A DNA stretch of 64,000 nt, from the NCBI GenBank assembly GCA_025449115.1, contig JAHLKC010000009.1, positions 372,001-436,000 on the forward strand, written 5' to 3'. Positions 11,201 through 23,936 of this stretch are shown here, piece by piece. The stretch is from Chytridium lagenaria. Lineage: Eukaryota; Chytridiomycota; Chytridiomycetes; Chytridiales; Chytridiaceae. A program made the translations under genes and the position numbers. The notes below the pieces were generated by a model. That model did not search any database, was not told the DNA's origin, and saw nothing but the letters and a program-made list of their open reading frames with translations. Within the stretch, counting starts at the first letter, position 1. Each line of letters starts with the position of its first letter.

Positions 11201-13064
11201 TTTTATGGAAAATGAGGCTCCGGCGCCAGTAAAGGTCGAGCAAGCAAGCAGTGTTACGGATGACGACACTGAATCAATGACATCAAGTCTTTTCCAATTT
11301 CGAGACGTTTCAAGTGAGTGTTGGTTGCTTCGCCGTTTTTCAATTTGTTTTTTCTTCTTCATTCATTCTCACATATTCTCTGTTATAGGATAAAATAAAA
11401 ATGTATGTGTCTGATATGGTGATGGACCCGCATTACCCGTCTGGTCGGATCACGCGCGAACAAATTTCGGGGTTGAAGATGTTTTTGAATGGTACTGTGA
11501 GGGCTCATGTTGAGGCACGTAGACGAGGTGATGGGATTTCATCTGCTGCGTCTTCTGCGTCTTCATCTTCGGCAGCTTCATCTTCAAGACGTGGTAGAAG
11601 GTATGGTTCGCTTTTCGCCGAAGTTTTAGTTTTCTTTTATCTCTTTTATTTTTTTTTCTTTAACCTTATTGTGTTGATGCATTACAAAATAATACAGATC
11701 CAGTCGAAAGATAATGTCGCCAGGTGCTCATACCCCCGACCCCTCCTTTGATGCTGTTCTCGCACGACACGTCCTTGATACCCTCAAACCTATTATTAAC
11801 CGCCGTCTGGACGTTTACGTCGGTGTAAATGGACGTAGGGTATGCGCGATGCTGCAAACCGAGTGTGTGGCGATTGTCACGGAAGGACTTGCCAGGGCCG
11901 CGCGGATCGCAAGGGAAGCTGCGGCAAGTGCAGGGTCGACAGGGTCGTCGGACATTGAGGTCAAGAGGGAAGGCTCAGGGATGTGGAAGGAAGAGGAGTT
12001 GGAGGAGGAAGAGAGGGAGGAGGAGGAGAGTGCGTATTTTCCGTCAATCGGACCGCCTGCGAGGAGGAGGTTTGTGTCAGAGCCGAATTCTCCGAGGGGA
12101 AGGAGGAGGGTGAGCGGGGAGTTGGGGTTGAGGAAGCAGTTGAGTATGCGAGTCTACCTTTGAGTGCGTTTCCCGAGATTGGAGAAGGAAGTGAGAGGGG
12201 GAGGATGAGTTATAGAGAGGGTAGTGCGAATAAGGCAAGTGATTACTCTCTTGTCCCTCTTTTAATTACCCTCTATGTCATTAATCTCATATATCGGAAT
12301 AGTCGTCACCGCCATACCCCTTGTCACCTCAGCATTCAGGCCATAGCTATGCCAAGATTTCATCGTTTTTACCGAACACGGTGCGATCGTTTGCAAACAA
12401 TCCTGGTGAAGGTCCTTACATGCGTGCCATGGCGCCGTCGCCGCCTTCGCGACCTGGATCTAGTGGGAGCGAGTTGAGCGAAAATTCGAGGACGTTGTTG
12501 GATGCGTGGAGGAGTGAGAAGGGACTTTCAAGGGGTAATAAAGTTAGAGTTGCGAAGAAGGGGAGGGTTGTGAGAAGGGAGGAGAGAGAGGGGTCGGATG
12601 GGGGACGGGTTGGGAGGTTTGAAAGGGGATGGAGTATGGGTGCTGAGGAGGCGAGGGTGAAGGCTTTTGAGGCGCTTTGTGAGGAGGTGCCTGGGAATGG
12701 TGGGTGTATATTTATTTACTGTTGTTGTTGAAGCTTTCTTTGGGTCAATCGATGGATTCTGACACATTTTATTCTCCTCTTTTTTCGTCTCCTTTTTCAA
12801 GTTATGGATGATTACAAATGGATGAGTGACGCATCTGCCGGAGGTGTAGAGGCATGGAGGCAAGCGTATATTCAAGACTTGACCGAAAAAGGTATGTTAC
12901 CTAGTTGTGTTGTTTGTTTATTTGTTCCTCTTGTTTAAGGGTTGTGCTTGACGTGATGCTGACGTTATTTACTAGGTTCTGACTATTCAATGGATGAAGT
13001 AGTTTCGTCAGGGACAGGTTCGACAGTTCGACCAAATACCGTAAGGGGGTATAGGCGAAAGTGA
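8250..13064 (+). CDS. PCM1-like centriolar satellite scaffold (frame breaks)
   Basis: Large coiled-coil protein resembling pericentriolar material 1, the scaffold of centriolar satellites in animals. The start is the first of two ATGs at 8250 (MMSTLDLPLTSPP). Coiled coils appear around 9020-9240 (EIQERFKAVWERKEEIEGL, then QIDRLKQLRDVIVKRREEI). The strongest match is EPYFLLQLFDR followed by VQLLDTVYLRQRFLVSLDDI (about 10830-10920), which fits the conserved C-terminal PCM1 block of the form FxxLQLLNTxYLRQRxLxxLxDI. A second helical block (VLDTLKPIINRRLDVYV) fits the following part of that domain. Acidic low-complexity linkers separate them. Introns are short; one is GC-AG. Single-base frame breaks lie near 8524, 9003 and 10858. 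The end (RGYRRK, stop at 13062-13064) follows two clean small exons. The assignment rests mainly on the C-terminal block. Confidence 0.65.
12235..12302 (+). other. GC-AG intron in PCM1-like gene
   Basis: The exon ends AATAAG, followed by GCAAGT, the classic GC-AG donor context (AG|GCAAGT), and the intron ends GGAATAG before TCGTCACCG. Splicing joins two open frames in phase (SANK to SSPPYPLSPQ). The length of 68 nt matches neighbouring introns. Confidence 0.65.
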
Positions 13065-13442
13065 TTTTCCAGGTCCTTTGTATTTTTAATTTTTTATGCT
13101 TGTACCGACTTTTTTTTCTTTTGAGCTCGATGTGGTTGAAGAAGCCGTACGAATGAGGAACTGATTATCTTATTGTGTGTTTTTGTAACTAGTTTGAACT
13201 TGATCCTGAGAGGTTTTTTTTTTTTCCTTTCTTTTTTTTTTCCCCAGTTCCATTAACTTGGACTTTCTGTTCTTTTCTTTGATTCTGTAAATGAATGTTT
13301 AAAAATTCGTGTGATTTATCTACGTGTTCGTGGTTCGACACTACCGTTCGTCTTGTATTGCGTGTTCATTCCCTTGTGCATTTGGTCTTCATTCCTTTCG
13401 GCTTCGTTCGGACTCTGAAAATTAATAGAGCAAAAAAAAAAG
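13065..13442. other. Short intergenic spacer, PCM1-like to TALPID3-like
   Basis: T-rich spacer of 378 bp between two genes on the same strand. It holds poly-T runs around 13208-13242 that fit 3' UTR and promoter sequence. No ORF or terminator-like structure stands out. Confidence 0.5.
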
Positions 13443-16400
13443 ATGGCGGACGAGGGTGGACGACATCGACAAGATGAGGCCGCTTTGGTCTTGATGCCTC
13501 AGAGGATGAGGAACAGTCTTAAGGCAGCTCAAGACTTGCTGCAAAGATCCGCCATGCGGAAGACCTACTTTATGGAGCAATCCGAAGCTGCACTCATCGA
13601 TTCCTTTCTCAATGACGAAAACATGCCACCATCGTCCCTCGCCTCTGCACCGCCCTTCACACCACCCTCATGGCCATCCAAGCCTCTCGACCCCTTTTCA
13701 CCACCCGAGCGACTGTTTTTAAGCAAAGCGTTATTGGATATGGACGTACCGCAAGTTTCACCCCTTATATCATTGGCATCTGGGACAACGTCACCTGGAA
13801 GACCTCACGAGACTCCTGCTATGGTGCAAGAGGACGCCACGATGGATTTGGACACAGAAGTTAAAGAGCCGTCCGTGCCTCCACTTTTGGCATCAACTTT
13901 AGCGAGGTTTCGGACGAGCTTGATGAAGGGGAGCATGCAGCAGCCAAATAACTTTTGGAAGGATTCTGTAGCAGCACCTGCACCCGCAAATACGATAGAC
14001 TACAGCTTCTCGTCTTACCAAGAAGACAACCTCACCTCCATCTTAGACCCTCCGCCGTCATCCTCTGCTCAAGATGCGGACACTTCCATGAGATTAACGT
14101 ATGCTCGGAAGCAACCTCCTGTTGCGTTCGCTGCAACTCCGTCGATTGTGGACTATCCTCAAACTTCTGGCAGCCAGCCGTATAAGAAGTCGGCACGGCC
14201 ACAGCGTTGTCTCCATCACCTCCTCCGTTATCCGCATTTACCCAAACTTCTTTCGCCATCCCCCCACTTACAACCTCCGAAGTTCAAACCTCACCCTACG
14301 CATCCCAACTCCGTCCCGCAGCAACGCAAACCTTTCAGAACCAAAAACCCAAACGCCACTGCACAAACTTCATTAATTGATATTCAATCTCCATTACCTC
14401 CTCCGTTATCCTCATTTACCCAAACTTCTTTCGCCATCCCTTCACTTACAACCGCCGAAGTCCAAAACGTCACCCTACACATCCCAACTCCGTCCCGCAG
14501 CAACGCAAACCGTTCAAAACCAGATTTCAAACACTGCTATCCAAACCTCACCCATGGACGTTAAATTTCCATTACCTCCACCGGTAGCCGCATTCACTCA
14601 AACTTTTGCTATCCCGCCCCTCACAAGCTCTGCAGTGCAAACCTCACCATACACACCCAACTCCGTCCCGCCGAAACTCAAACCTTTAAAAGTAAGCTTT
14701 TAACCACTGCCGTACAAACTTCACCCATCAACATTGAAGCTCCGGCTCCCAGTATTGCCCGTAAAAGAACTCGCGAAAATGACGTTGCAGATAAAATGCC
14801 TTTAAGAAATGCGAAAAAGGAGATGAAAGAGTTCGGCGTGCAGGGACTTTATCCTCAACAGACGCAGAAAGTGCGCGCTGTTTCGGTTCAGACGCTGCCC
14901 GTGCCGGTGAAAGCACCTCCGATTGCGTCGGGAATGTCGAGGATGGAGGAAATGGACGTGCGGATGCGGTTAAAGGCTCTGCAAAACGAAGTTCGTGGCG
15001 TTAAAAATATGATGGTAAACAGGATTGGAGTGAGTGTTGAAGATAGGTTTGCTATGGGAGAACCAGAAAGGAACAAGGTTAGTTTAGAAGATTCATTGCT
15101 GACTACTTATACGTTAAAGTTTTATGAGACGGCTCAGCGATATTCGCCTGAACCATACTCAGAGTCTCCTTCAAGGCCAATTAAGGGCTCGGTGGGCACG
15201 AAACGACCTGTCCGGAAAGAGTGCCAATGCCAAGGGTGGGAGGGGATGGGCGACAGATGGAGAAGGAGGCTTGGCCAAATGAGGGTCCGGTTATTTCCAG
15301 ACTCCAGCGAGATGACGTTGGGAAACAAATGGAGGCTTATGAAGGAGCCAAAGAGGATATTGTGGTGATGCCGCCATCACCTCAACCGCCTACTCAACCG
15401 GAGATAAAGGTCGAGGCTCCGCAACAAGTCTTACCAGATGCCCCCGCTGTCAGTAAATTCGCAGGCGTTTCTGAAAAGCTCCTCTCCCTCCTCAACACAA
15501 CCAAAGAACTTAATCTATCCTTACCTGCACCCCCTTCATCAACCGGATTTAACTACACCTCCCTCACAGGCGCCATTGACGAAGTCACCCGTCGAAAGAA
15601 CGAACTTTTGAACGCACTTTCGCAAGATCTTACCAAGACTGCTACAGTCACCCCGTTTCATGTTGTGCGGCCTGTGGATAACGAGATTGTTGGGGAATGG
15701 CTGGATCATGAACGCATTAAGGGGGGTAGTGGGGAGGAAAGTGAGTCAGGTTGCTCAAAATGAGGTACATTGATCATACTTAAATATGTTTTTTCTGAAG
15801 CTGGGAAGTTGACTTAGTTTTTTCAGGCTTTTGTTCCAGAATCAACAACCTGGAAACAACCTCCCACTTTAGAAGCCCAAACTCCCACCATCAGACCCCA
15901 ATCGCCTATACAACGCCCATCTTCCCCCATACGTAAACCTCCCACTGGCCCTATGCTAAACCCTTCTATCTCTGGAACTCGTCGTCCAATTACCCGATCC
16001 CGCGCTGATTCAACAATTAGAAGCCGTCAACCCGGTCCTTCATTTGGTCGCCCGCCACAACCTCCGCCATCAAACCCAAAGCCATCTACACCCGTCCTTC
16101 CTACGTCTAGAAGCCGTCCACCTTCCGCTTCTTTCGATCGTCCACCTTTGATCCAAACTTTACCAACGAACCCGCCTCAACGATCACCGTCTCCAGCCCG
16201 ACGACGACTTGAAGCTCCTATTCCGTATTATCAAGTCTCGACACCTCCAGGACCTGACCAGGGATTTGCGGATCGGATTGCAAAGAAGATGTTACATGAA
16301 CCCGGACGTGGACGGACCTCTGGTTCACCTCATCGGACACCATCAACCTCACCGCAACGACCAGCTACGCGAACGAAACCGTTTCCAAGGATGGAGGCGT

Positions 16401-19400
16401 CGTTATTCCTCGTAGACCTACCGCGAAGCCCAAAGTTCGTGCGGAACCTGTTCGCCTACAGGCGGACGTTGGTAGGGTTGAGGAACGGCAAGTGTTTTTA
16501 GGGAGGACGAATGTGAGACCGGATGTGTTGAAGTTCTTGGAGGAGAGAAGTGAAAAGGCAATGAAGAACATGAGTGAAACCAGGTATATTCTCTTTTTTC
16601 GAGTCTCGATTGTGATTCTTACTATTACTTCTAATTATAGAAAAAAATCGCCTCTAAGAACACCAACCAGAACGTCGTCTGCGCCTTTACCATCATCTTC
16701 AAATAGACCGCCTCCCACAAAATCTGCACCCGCGTCTCCGGCTCCGCCTCCTCCGAAGCAAGGTAAGATTGCTACGGCCGTTTAAACTGACACGATGAAG
16801 TCCTTGTTCACTCGGAAGGCGTCCAAACCCAACCCCTAACGCATACCCTCGGCGTTCAATCTTCACCTCCGTATAATTTTACCATCCAGCCCAGCGCTAT
16901 AACCGCTCAACCCACTATACAGGACGCAGTAAAGGTGCAAGAGCCCGTTGACAAACCTGCAAACAAAACCACTGGAGTGCAGTACATGAGCCCTACAAAG
17001 GTGTTGCATTACTTATTGGTGAATTCTCACTGTTTTTGTTTAGGACACTGCTGCTCAGTATAGCATACCGGACGTGACCGAAACCTCTGATTTGATTTCT
17101 GATGCGAGCTTTGGGACACCTATTATGTTTATGTCGAAAAATAAGTCGAAGAAGGCTTTAAGTGGGGCTTACGGAAGAGAGGCATATGGAAAGAGGGAGA
17201 GGACATCACCCGATTATACGAAGTAAGTGACTGTACATTAACGTTTTTCGTTACTGATAAATACGGTAGGATTGACTCCTCGTTTATGCTACCGCGTGGG
17301 GACGTACAAGCACGAATACAGGAATGGGTTAGGAGCGAGGTATTGACACGGTTACTTGTCCGACAGCGGGAAGAAAATGTGAAGATCCGAATGGAGGAGG
17401 AGGAGGAGCAGCAAGTTGAGGTGGAGGTGGCAGTACCGCCTTCCCACGTTGAAGAATTTGCGAAGGAAGTTCTAGAAGAGGTTGTTTATGAAGTTGTTGA
17501 TCGTGAGACGGTCAAGGTTTGGAAGGAGGCTGAGGCTGAGATGAGACGTGAAGAATGGGAGAGAAGGGTTTTAGAGGGAGTGAAAGGGGAGGGAAGGGAG
17601 GTTCTTGAGGCTGTGAAGAAGATTGTGGAGGAGGAGAGGATGGAAAGGATGAAGAGAGACGAGGAGGAGAGAATTAAGGCTCGAGAGAGGGAGGCGGAAG
17701 AGAGGGGACGTAGAGAGGGGATGATGAGTGTTGGGAGGGTCGGTGGGGTTGTTGGTGCTGGTGATTTAGGGAGAGTTGAGGATAAGTTGGGTAAAGTTGA
17801 GGAGAGATTGGTAAATGTGTTGAAGGAAGAGCGACGGGAGGAGGAGGATAGAAGACGTAAGGAGGAAGAGGAGCGGAGACGTAGAGAGGAAGAGCGGAAA
17901 GTGGAAATGGAACGAGAGAGGAGGCAGAAGGAGGAGGAGGAACGGTTGAGAATTGAAAAGGAGGCGGTGGAAAAAGGGAAGAAAGAGTTGGAGAAACAGA
18001 AGAAAGAGGTTGAAGCGGACTTGGAGAGAAAACGTCGGGAGATGGAGGATCGCGCGAAAGCGGATCAGGAAAGGTTGTTAATGGAGTTGAGAAGCGAGGA
18101 GGAGGCACGCATGCGAATGCGGAAAGAGGAGCAAGAACATCGAGAGGAAATGGAGAAACATGAAGAAGAAAAAGCTGCTGTCAGGGTTCGTCGTCGTTCC
18201 TTAACTTGTTTTCGGGTTTTTTTTTATTATTATCTTGGCACGATGTTTAATTTTTTGTGATTCTCTCAAAAGATCACCCAAAGCGTTGCCGTCCAGGCTC
18301 AATTGGACCCTTCCATTACGGAGCCCGCAACAATAGGATCAAGCGAATCCAGTTCCGTCGGCATTACCACCCTCTCCACTATGCTGTCTGAAGGCGAGGT
18401 CGTCACCCATTTCTTTAGCGAAGGCGAAGTCCTCACTGGACTTGGTGACCGACCATTATTTAATATGTTACGCCGGCATGATGATGCAACGTCAGCTGGT
18501 GATGCGGATCTGTCGGCGGAGCCTGTTGTTCAACAACCTAGTAGAATCCAAGCTGGGCAATCAAAAGACACAGGGAAGAAGGGAAATATGAGAAAAGACG
18601 ACGGAAAAATTGGAAATACGAGCAAAGACATTGACAAGAAGGGTAATGTGAGCGCTGAAGCTGAAACATCTTCTGCCTCCAAATCTGGTACTGGGACATC
18701 ATCAGGAGAAGTGACGAGTCTGGGCGAAATGTCAAAAGTTGAGATATTGGGGGAACTAGTGTCAGAAGGGGAGATATCAGGTGAGCTATTTATCTTTCAA
18801 CAAAAAACAAAAAAAAACAAAAAACAAAAACAAAAACATGTTTTTTGTCTATCTAACATTCCATTTTAAACTTCCAAATAAATAGTCTCGGAGCGCCACG
18901 TCGCAACATCTTCAAATAAAAAGACACGCGTTACGCATTCAAGGGACAAGAAGACGGAAGTAGACATCGAGACCGATGAATCCGTCAGCATTCAGTCGGT
19001 AAAAGTTGCGGTGACTAGGAAGGGAAAGGAACCCGCAATTGCGAAGCCAGCACCAAAAGTAGCTTCTGTGACCGTGAAACCCGCCGAGAAACTGGTCGAT
19101 TACCGTGAGACCGCTGACAGTCAATCGAGTGATGGTTCAAACATCGAGAAGGAGAAGACCTCTGCCAGCGTTACGCCGGCTTTGCCCTTTTTTGAGGAGA
19201 AGAGACTTGGGTCAGTCTCTTTTGATGGTAGGGCTGAGAAACTTGAGTCTCTTCATGAGTCTCTTCATGGGGTTTCTGCGGAGTCAACTCAGTCGGGAAC
19301 TGAACAATCACCACTGCGTGAAGCCAAATCCACAATTCCTATTCTAAAGGTGACCACGTCATCTCCGCACTCTTCCTATGTTACGCCCGCAGTACCACCA

Positions 19401-20337
19401 TCAGTTCCTCCGAAAAGTCCGTCACTACCGCTACAAGATATTAAATCAAGCAGGTTGTCGTCGTCAGAAGAGCCTCATGTTGTCATTGTCACTAGTGACG
19501 ATGACCTCATTCCTCAGCAGAACGAACTTTCGGCTCTCCACACTTCTGATCTTGTCTCATCGTATAGTTCTTTGTCCGGAGGATACAAGGGCGGCGATGT
19601 TCTAAAATCAATTCGAGATGCGACGGATCGGGTTGTCCAGGAGGGGATTAAGTTCAGAGAGTCGCTCGATGAAGATGACTTTTTCGGTGAAGTCGAGAAG
19701 AAAGGCGAGGATATAGATCCTTTAAGCGGGCTTCTGGGAAGGTCGAAAAGTAATTTTGGTTCAAAAGTGTGCTAGGTGGCGCGTCCTCCTATGCCTTCAC
19801 GGAGGGATCCAGCAAACCTCAAGACCTCACATCATCATCATCCGATGCTTCGGCTTCATCTTCAACAAAACCACGTTTGCCCGACCCTAAAGTCGTCCTC
19901 GGAATTACCACACCTGCATCAAAGAAATCGTCTGTAGCATTCAGTAGTCCTGTGAGCAGCGTATCGATAAAGTAAGTTTTTACCCAGCGCGTCCCAAGTT
20001 ATTAATGCTGTACTATAGGTCCACCTATACCTCGTCGATTCATTCTTCGCCACTAACAAAACACCACCTAAATCGGCATCAAAAGATGCGTCTTTCAGAT
20101 GAGAGTTCGACGTCGAGCTACCTGCCAGATGTTTTGAGAGGTCTGGAGGTGCGTAAAGGTGAGAGGGAAGTACGTAAGGGTGAGAGGGTGGGTGTGAGTG
20201 GGCTGACGGTGAGGAGAGGTGTGTTAGCCGAAGTCGTAGATGCGATGACCGCGGCAAGGTTGGAAAAAGGAGGTGAAGGGGAGTGGGAGGAACGCAGGGA
20301 CCGTAGAAAGTGGGATGAAGAGGAAGGTGGGGCGTGA
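13443..20337 (+). CDS. TALPID3-like (KIAA0586) centrosomal protein (frame breaks)
   Basis: Very long, largely disordered protein resembling TALPID3, a distal-centriole protein needed for ciliogenesis. It starts MADEGGRHRQDEAALVLMPQ at 13443. Visible parts in order: Pro-rich N-terminus; about 60-residue QTSP repeats (14215-14700); a helical segment VRMRLKALQNEVRGVKNMM; a Pro/Arg/Ser-rich region (15900-16400); the block IQEWVRSEVLTRLLVRQREE with VPPSHVEEFAKEVLEEVVYE (17300-17510), like the TALPID3 paired helices before its Pro-rich tail; a long charged coiled coil (17520-18180); then repeated SEGE motifs (LSEGEVVTHFFSEGEVLTGL, VSEGEIS at 18385-18780), a hallmark of the TALPID3 C-terminus. Introns near 15766-15826, 18181-18271, 18780-18885 and 19971-20019 separate exons. 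Frame slips occur near 14540, 15230, 15740 and 19760. It ends RRKWDEEEGGA at 20337. Confidence 0.65.
14215..14700 (+). repeat. ~180-bp coding tandem repeat (QTSP repeats)
   Basis: Nearly three imperfect copies with a period of 178-180 bp inside the TALPID3-like gene. Landmarks recur near 14222, 14400 and 14580: PLPPPLSSFTQTSFAIP and then VQTSPYTP. Each unit is about 60 residues and holds two QTSP/QTSF-type motifs. The copies differ by point changes and small indels. Confidence 0.75.
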
Positions 20338-21569
20338 ACATATGTTTATAGAAGAGGCGGTTTTTACCTTGATAAATAAAGTCGCTGAATTTTTTTGTTA
20401 TTCGTTTTCATTGTTTTTTTTTTGTGCTTTATTTACAGCAAGATAAACTCGACGACCCACATAAGCACTCGTTCCGTTTACCGTAAAAGAGAGTTTTGAG
20501 GGTTGCCTCATGCTGCGCAAGTACCATTCACAACACAATATTCTGTTTTTGTTTGGGTCCATCATCCCCAATTAAATTGACCGTGTACCGAGGTGGCAGT
20601 GGATGATCGTGGCATACCAACATCCGACCTTTGCTATGCATCACCGCTTGTGGAAGGACAAGTCCAAACGTACCTGTGCTTCATAGCACAGAGGATATTG
20701 GTTGTTATCTATACCTTCCTATATGCTGCTGATAGAGAAGGTCTTTATTATAGATTGCCTAAAATCCATGGCTGCATATCTCGATGGCGATGTTGAGATC
20801 AATGCTGGTATTAACCCTTAAAGTTCATATCTTTATTAGATCCCATACCGTTCTGGTGACTCTCAAGAGTTTTTTGGGGGCAATCAATCATCGATCAACC
20901 TCCAAAGACCGTGCGGACTACCTAAAATAACTTCGTACGGAGTTGTTCTGGCAGCTAGATCAGTGGATAGTAGCCTATGATCTTGACGTCAAAGTCGAGA
21001 ACAGTGAAAGGTTTGGATAACGCTTTTTCTAAAACATTATGTGTACTGGAATTGGGTTGCTGTTTGTAAGAATAGTGAAAAGTGTTGACGTGGAATGAGG
21101 CTTTGGGGGAAGTGACGGCATGGTGCTAGCTAGAGTGCCAACGAGCAGGCCAACACGGTCTCCTGAACTCACACACCTCCCGTCCTCCTGCTTGCCTGCA
21201 GCTTGTCTACACCAACGTTGGTCTCCACCGCGCCTCATTCACGACCACAACGCCGTCTGTGTTCCTGAAATCAATATTTATTTATTATTAAAAATAAATA
21301 GATTTAAAACCGCCATCAACCTGGGCCCATTCACATCAAAGACGACTCTCCGCTCTCAACCGAAAAGTTCCATTCAACGAGCACCCACCACCCCTTCACA
21401 GAAAGATTCCTGTTCATGCAATCGCATGTAGACAGGAGATAAAACGACGTGAGCTTTTTATCATCGCCATCAGCTCTTTGCAAAAAGAAACTTTCGTGAG
21501 CTCATCAAACCAAGAAAGAGAGGCGGTGAAGATCCACCCAGCGAAAAGGGGGATTGGCAGGTCGATACC
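20338..21569. other. Intergenic region
   Basis: About 1.2 kb between the TALPID3-like gene and the SH3 membrane protein. Short ORFs (20593-20796, 21120-21431) show no domain. No RNA gene was recognised. Confidence 0.5.
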
Positions 21570-23936
21570 ATGACCTCTATAGACGACCCTCATCCTCTGC
21601 GCGTCTTGGCGCATTCCAACTCATCTCTTCCGGCTCTATCCGGAGAAGAATCCCAAAAGATGCCAACCACCGATTCCCAGGATGCATTTGCTGATCCAAC
21701 CACACCCAGACATCAATCAGATCCCTTGCCGAAACTTCCTTATCGTTCTTCATGGCTTAACCTCACTGTTATAGACCAAATCCCAGACTTTCTCTTTCCT
21801 CTCCTCCCGCTTCTTCACTCCCGTCACATCTCCCCCTTTCTCTTTCTCCCGCTCGCGACCCTCTCCATATCCCTCCCCATCTACTCTCACCTCCTTGCTC
21901 CGACCGCCCACGACTGTCTCGCCATCTCCCTCATCCTCCTGGCCCTACTCACCCTCGTCACCTCCCTCCTCCGCATCCCCTTTAAACGCGCCTTTAAAGC
22001 ATGGTGGTGCATCTCCATCCTCATTATCGCTCTTTGGATCAGTTTTGAGACCCCGCCGTTGGTCATTGGCTTTGTCGTGTCGAGCCCCACCGTCAAGATC
22101 TTTCCACGTATACCTGTGAATTGCTTTGCTCCAAGGTTGGCGGTCGTAAGGTTTGAGACGGATGCAAATGTGGGGGGGTTGACGAAAGCGATGAATGCTT
22201 CGGAAATGAAAGTTGCAGTGGGAAGGTGGAGGTCAAAGATTGTGCCGAGGAGAGTTCATCCGGACGGACATGTTTATGAACTGGATTCCAGAGAGATAGC
22301 GGATAAGGAGGGGTTTAGATTTGGATTGAGATGTTGGGGTGCTCCTGTTCTCTCGCTATCACCGTGGGTAGTGTTTGATCGGAATACTTATGGTGAGACC
22401 CTTATTTTATATATATTATCCACTTTATTGTAATATCATCCGTTTAAACTTACTTGTGGCGTTGAAAAGACCTCAAGCTTCTCCAAACTCCTCCTGACCT
22501 CCCAATCCGTCCGAACGTTTTCCATTCCCTCCTCCAATGCGTCACAAATCCCGGAACCAACGTCCCACCTCTCCTCTACTCATTCCTCCAACACCGACGC
22601 GTTCTTATCCATATCGCATTTGTCTGGCCTCTCTTCACCTTTTTCATTTCAAAGGTCTACCTTCTCCTCCGTCCCATCCGTTCAACACCTACACCCACAC
22701 AACCTCCACCTTCCATTCAGCCTCCTTTAAAACACACCGAAAAACGCCCTCGCTCCTTTTCCGCATCAAACCAAAACCCCCGTCGCACCTCCGTCGCCTT
22801 CATCGAACCCCCTACATCCCGTCGTGTTTCAACTCCCAACCGCAAAGCTCTCAATATTCGTCGCCCCTCCTCTTCAACTCATCTCCGTCACTCCACCCCA
22901 ACCCGTCCAACCTCCACAGACGACGACGAAACGTCCTACATTCTTCTTCCCAACGATCAAATCCCCACTCCATGGCAACGCACCCTCCCTCTCCACCGTC
23001 GACCGAAACCACGAACCCGTTCAACATCCCTTTCCTCTTCCACATCTACAACCATCCCAGCGTCAGCCGTCAATCAATGGCGTCAAGAATTGGCGTCTAA
23101 ACAAACCACTTCACCACCACCACCTGCACCGTTAACACCTCCGCCGACCTTAAGGACAGTACCGCACTTTCGGATCGCTATGCCACCGCCCGTGCCGGTT
23201 GCGCAGATGTATACGGCGTTGGCGGCTACACCGCCATCGGAAACTTCGAAATGGATGAATATGCGAGTCCGTTTGTAGCGGCGCCTGTGTTGGGGAGACG
23301 AAGACGAACCGGAGTTGCGGTTGGGGGTAGTGTGGTTGTGGTGAAAGATTATGGTAAAACCCTCTCATCTTTTTTAATATTATTTTAAGTTTAGTAATAA
23401 TGTTTTTAGTACCAAATAATTATAAAATTTGGGCTTTGCATTTCGCAATTGTCTAATATTCTGTTGTTTCTATGTTGTTGTTTTTTGCTCACCATTCTTT
23501 TCCTTTACTTTACCAGAACCCACCATGTCAGACGAACTCCGACTCTCCGTTAACGACATTATTCGCATAGTCCAAACCTTTGATGATGGTACTCATCTCA
23601 TTTTCTCCTTTCTTTACTGACGTTTCTCAAGGCTGGGCTATGGGGCAAACCGCCACATCTACACCCGGCATGTTCCCCCTCGCCTGCACTACCCCTTTTA
23701 CAACCCTCTCAGCCCCCTCAACGCCATCCCACGCTCTCATCGACGACGACGAAAGAGGGCGTGGAGCACGAGCACCACCCCCACTTCGTGGACGCAGCAT
23801 TTCTCGACGACGAAGTATTGAGGTTTTCGTGGAGGATGGGGAGGTGGAGGTTTATGATGGGGATGGGGAGTTTGAGGAGGAGGAGGAGGTTGTGGTTGTT
23901 GAGGAGGGGAGGGGATCCGGATTTGTGGCCGCCTAA
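21570..23936 (+). CDS. Polytopic membrane protein with C-terminal SH3 domain
   Basis: The layout recalls the osmosensor Sho1 (N-terminal membrane segments, cytoplasmic linker, SH3 domain) but with an added loop domain. After a polar N-terminus (MTSIDDPHPLRVLAHSN), hydrophobic segments lie at about residues 73-105 (FLFPLLPLL and PFLFLPLATLSISLPI), 114-133 (CLAISLILLALLTLVTSLL) and 144-160 (WWCISILIIALWISF). A loop of about 150 residues follows, then another segment VLIHIAFVWPLFTFFISKVY, a Ser/Pro/Arg-rich linker, and an SH3 domain (VVVVKDYEPTMSDELRLSV, DDGWAMGQ, GMFPLACT). An intron (about 22394-22469) joins TAT-G to AC CTC; introns near 23355-23516 and 23588-23631 flank and split the SH3 exon. 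The frame between 23100 and 23350 is ambiguous because two frames are open. The SH3 fold is clear; a sensor role is inferred. Confidence 0.75.

Noticed and set aside
17674..18108. Pro-rich minus-strand ORF of 144 residues
   Set aside because: Antisense shadow of the Glu/Arg-rich coiled coil of the TALPID3-like gene.
20593..21010. Copia-like retrotransposon relic
   Set aside because: A few residues recalled Ty1/copia RNase H, but no conserved catalytic block could be read in any frame.
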